A stretch of DNA of 7,706 nt. Source: Spirochaetaceae bacterium. GTDB lineage: Bacteria; Spirochaetota; Spirochaetia; Treponematales; Rectinemataceae. Shown piece by piece: positions 5,769 through 7,706 of this stretch. The stretch covers positions 1-7,706 of the forward strand of contig JAEUJG010000065.1 in assembly GCA_016794765.1 (NCBI GenBank), written 5' to 3'. A program made the position numbers and the translations under genes. The notes under the pieces are model-generated. The model worked only from the letters and a program-made list of their open reading frames with translations. It had not been told where the DNA came from and did not search any database. Every line of letters starts with the position of its first letter. Positions within the stretch are counted from its first letter, which is position 1.

Positions 5769-7058
5769 ATGAGCAAGCAATATCGTCCGCGCGCGGCCCT
5801 CCTCGGCCTCGCCCTTTTCCTCGCCCTGCCCTCCGGACTCTTCGGCCAGTCCCCGGCCGCGGGCGCCCCCGCCGCGGGCGGTCCGGCCGCCGCGGCGACC
5901 ACGGCCTCGCCCGCCGCCCCGGAACGCTTCGCCTTCTCCTACGCGAAAGGCGACAAGTACCGCGTCCTCTCGGAAGTCGAGGAGGAAGTCTACCTCGACC
6001 GCCGGCTGTCCCATCGCGCCGAGATCCTGAACCGCATCGCCTTCGAGGTGGCCGACGCGGCCGCCGACGGTTCCTGGGGCCGGCTCGAAGGGAGCTTTGT
6101 CACCTCGGAGCGGCAAAGCGGCTCCTCAGCCTTCGTGATCTCCGAGAGCTACGATTCGGTCTTCCGCCGGGACGCCTTGGGCCGCTACGAGATCGGGCCC
6201 GAATACTACATGCCCGTCGTCCGCAACGTGCCCGTCTTTCCCGCGCGGGCCCTCTCCCCCGGGGACACCTGGACGGCCCCCGGCGAGGAGCGTCACGACC
6301 TCCGCCGCGGCTTCGGCATCCCCGATCCCTACGCCATTCCTTTCGAGGCGCGCTACAGGTACGAGGGGCCGGTCCTGCGCGAGGGCAAGACCCTGCGCCT
6401 CGTCACCTGCTCCTACACGATCTTCCACCAGCCCGCGGCGCCGCGCTCCTACGCGACGATCTATCCCGTCCAGATCGCCGGCTACTCCGACCAGAAAATC
6501 TACTGGGATCCCGGGATCGGCCAACCGGCGGCCTACGAGGAGCGCTTCAAGCTCGTCTTCGACTGGTCCGACGGCCGGACCATCGAATACCGCGGCACCG
6601 CGAAGGCCCGGCTTCTCGAGGCCGAACTCATGGACCGCGCCTCCCTGGCCGCCGAGGTCGCCAAGGCCGTCGCCGGCATGCCCAACGTCAGCGTCGAGGC
6701 CACGACGGAGGGCGTCGCCATCCGCATCGAGGACATCCAGTTCCAGCCCGATTCGGCCCGACTCCTCCCCGCGGAGCTCGAGAAGATCGCGCGCATCGCG
6801 GAGATCCTGAAGCGCTACCCCGGCCGCGACGTCCTCGTCGCGGGCCACACCGCGCTCGCGGGAAGCGCCGAGGGCCGGAAGACCCTCTCCGCGGAGCGGG
6901 CCCGCGCCGTCGCCGAACGCCTCATCGCGGCCGGGGCGCGGAGCCCGGACCGAATCCAGGTGGCGGGCTACGGCGCCGAGCGGCCGGTCGCGGACAACGC
7001 GACCGAAACCGGCCGCGCCCGCAACCGCCGCGTGGAGATCGTCATCCTTGAAAACTAG
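5769..7058 (+). CDS. Secreted OmpA-family protein with an uncharacterised N-terminal domain
   Basis: A 429-residue envelope protein. It has a signal peptide with a basic N-terminus (SKQYRPR) and hydrophobic core (residues 9-20), probably cleaved around LFG-QS (26/27). No lipobox Cys is seen. An Ala/Pro/Gly-rich linker (28-52) follows. A large mixed region (about 53-312) with many aromatic and beta-type stretches matches no domain I can name. The C-terminal OmpA-like domain (about 315-429) has VAGHTA, LSAERARAV, VAGYGAERPVADN and GRARNRRVE. The peptidoglycan-contacting Arg (Arg377) is present, but the usual Asp of GHTD is Ala362. From memory, spirochaetal OmpA-domain proteins such as the Treponema Tp0624 group show similar divergence. 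It probably sits in the periplasm and may bind an atypical cell wall. There is no sign of an eight-strand OmpA barrel. It is divergently transcribed from the CBS-ATPase operon; any functional link is unknown. Confidence 0.92.
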   Translation: MSKQYRPRAALLGLALFLALPSGLFGQSPAAGAPAAGGPAAAATTASPAAPERFAFSYAKGDKYRVLSEVEEEVYLDRRLSHRAEILNRIAFEVADAAADGSWGRLEGSFVTSERQSGSSAFVISESYDSVFRRDALGRYEIGPEYYMPVVRNVPVFPARALSPGDTWTAPGEERHDLRRGFGIPDPYAIPFEARYRYEGPVLREGKTLRLVTCSYTIFHQPAAPRSYATIYPVQIAGYSDQKIYWDPGIGQPAAYEERFKLVFDWSDGRTIEYRGTAKARLLEAELMDRASLAAEVAKAVAGMPNVSVEATTEGVAIRIEDIQFQPDSARLLPAELEKIARIAEILKRYPGRDVLVAGHTALAGSAEGRKTLSAERARAVAERLIAAGARSPDRIQVAGYGAERPVADNATETGRARNRRVEIVILEN

Positions 7059-7064
7059 GCGCCG

Positions 7065-7104
7065 GCGGCGCGGTCGGCGGGAGGAAGCGGCGCGGTCGGC
7101 GGGA
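7065..7104. repeat. Two 18-base direct repeats with 22-base period
   Basis: GCGGCGCGGTCGGCGGGA occurs at 7065..7082 and again, identically, at 7087..7104, separated by GGAA. The pair begins 7 bases after the OmpA-domain gene stop codon. The unit is built from GCGG/CGG words, so replication slippage in GC-rich non-coding DNA is the simplest origin. Confidence 0.8.
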
Positions 7105-7124
7105 AGCGGGCGCCTGCCGGCGCG

Positions 7125-7156
7125 GGCGGCGGACGGATCCGGCCGGTCCCGCCGCC
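7125..7156. terminator. GC-rich hairpin between convergent genes, possible bidirectional terminator
   Basis: GGCGGCGGAC (7125..7134) can pair with GTCCCGCCGCC (7146..7156), giving a 10-base-pair stem with one bulged base and an 11-base loop. It lies 2 bases beyond the stop codon of the leftward peptidase-like gene and about 65 bases after the rightward OmpA-domain gene. No T-tract follows on either strand, so it is not a textbook intrinsic terminator. Its place between convergent genes is the main support. Confidence 0.35.
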
Positions 7157-7157
7157 G

Positions 7158-7706
7158 CTACTCGCCGTCGAAGCTCCCGGCGCCCGCCTCAACCGCGAGA
7201 TCGGCCAACGCGAGCGACAGGGCCACGACCCCGCCGAAATTTTCGGGCTCGCTCTCGAGGAAGAGGGTCTCGAAGGTGTCGCTCGGCTGGTGGTAGTCAC
7301 GGGGCTGGGGCAGGGGGCCCGATCCCGCCGCCCGCGACACGACCGTAAAGGCGCGCAGGCGCCGGTTGACGCCCTTCAAGGAACAAAAACCCGTCATGTC
7401 GGTGCAGGCGGGGAGGGGCTCTTCCTCGAGCGCGAGGCGGTAGCCGTAGCTCGCCTCGCCGCCGCCCGAGCCCGCGGCTTCCGCCGCGCCCGGTCCGTCG
7501 CCCGCCCCGGCCGGGCCGCCCTCGGCGGGCACGAGGCAGCGTTCGATCTCCACCGCGCCGAGGTGCTCCGCCGCCGCGGTTTGGGCCAGGCGCGGTCCGC
7601 GGAGGAAGGCGACCGCCTTCCGCGCGAAATCCGGATCGCCGCTCCGTATGGCGCCCGTGAAATTGCGCTCCCCCGCCGCCGCGACGAGCTCGCCGCCGGA
7701 AACCGA
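7158..7706 (-). CDS. Probable M28-family metallopeptidase, C-terminal part (partial)
   Basis: The frame is open from the right edge to a TAG stop at 7160..7158, giving 182 residues of a leftward gene whose N-terminus lies outside the window. An internal GTG at 7553 would give a shorter 131-residue protein, but the upstream residues (ERNFTGAIRSGDPDFARKAV) look like continuous folded sequence, so the longer reading is preferred. Near the C-terminus, TDMTGFCSLKGVN followed by RDYHQPSDTFETLF resembles the end of M28 zinc aminopeptidases. In those, a conserved His in a YHxPxDT motif is a metal ligand (here His139 of the fragment). A Gly/Ala/Pro-rich insertion (about residues 62-83) interrupts the fold. 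The other metal ligands would lie beyond the edge, so activity cannot be judged. A non-catalytic relative or another alpha/beta hydrolytic family is possible. Confidence 0.62.
   Translation of the reverse strand, partial: SVSGGELVAAAGERNFTGAIRSGDPDFARKAVAFLRGPRLAQTAAAEHLGAVEIERCLVPAEGGPAGAGDGPGAAEAAGSGGGEASYGYRLALEEEPLPACTDMTGFCSLKGVNRRLRAFTVVSRAAGSGPLPQPRDYHQPSDTFETLFLESEPENFGGVVALSLALADLAVEAGAGSFDGE

Noticed and set aside
4770..6116. Long in-frame extension upstream of the DRTGG domain (would give 568 residues)
   Set aside because: It overlaps the well-supported CBS-ATPase gene and part of the OmpA-domain gene, and has shadow composition. AAAGGAG 7 bases before the ATG at 4769 fixes the short start.
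6126..6848. Minus-strand frame of 240 residues opposite the OmpA-domain gene
   Set aside because: It has the Asp/Gly/Ala/Val-rich composition typical of a mirror frame in GC-rich DNA and no recognisable motif, while the plus strand encodes a clear signal peptide and OmpA domain.
5769..7058. Reading the OmpA-family protein as an outer-membrane beta-barrel porin or as a lipoprotein
   Set aside because: The homology is only to the C-terminal peptidoglycan-associated domain. No barrel-type strand series is evident at the N-terminus, and there is no Cys after the signal peptide for lipidation.

Overview
The window is very GC-rich, gap-poor bacterial chromosome. The best guess for the source is a high-GC spirochaete or a close relative, probably from an environmental or metagenomic lineage. 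This is an inference from gene content: a 7TMR-DISM sensor kinase, the CBS-ATPase / DRTGG / PHP gene trio, and a periplasmic OmpA-domain protein that reads GHTA where most OmpA domains read GHTD. No rRNA, tRNA, mobile element or CRISPR array is visible.

Layout: five genes run leftward on the minus strand from about 5701 to the left edge. In transcription order they are a two-CBS-domain protein fused to a GHKL/anti-sigma-type ATPase (4766..5701), a small DRTGG-domain protein (4410..4769), a PHP-family metal-dependent phosphoesterase (3592..4392), a 1136-residue membrane hybrid histidine kinase (185..3595), and the start of a response regulator (1..188, cut by the window edge). Three of the four junctions are 4-base ATGA overlaps and the fourth is a 17-base gap, so this is almost certainly one translationally coupled operon. 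A 67-base divergent spacer (5702..5768) separates it from a rightward gene for a secreted OmpA-domain protein (5769..7058). A 99-base repeat- and hairpin-bearing spacer follows. Then comes the C-terminal part of a leftward gene that resembles an M28 zinc peptidase and continues past the right edge.

How the genes may work together: the CBS pair is expected to sense adenine nucleotides, and the membrane kinase to sense an extracellular or membrane signal and pass phosphate to the adjacent regulator. From memory of other anaerobes (Clostridia, Thermotogae, spirochaetes), CBS/HATPase, DRTGG, PHP and kinase genes often flank [FeFe]-hydrogenase subunit genes. I therefore infer an energy/redox-sensing regulatory cassette, and predict NuoE/NuoF/HydA-like genes just beyond the left edge. 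Nothing in the window proves that.

The most unusual items are the kinase, which has a first transmitter module stripped of its catalytic residues followed by a receiver and a second, intact transmitter; the divergent spacer, where both genes have a -10-like hexamer exactly 6 bases from the start codon (leaderless geometry) around a central inverted repeat; and the GHTA substitution in the OmpA domain.
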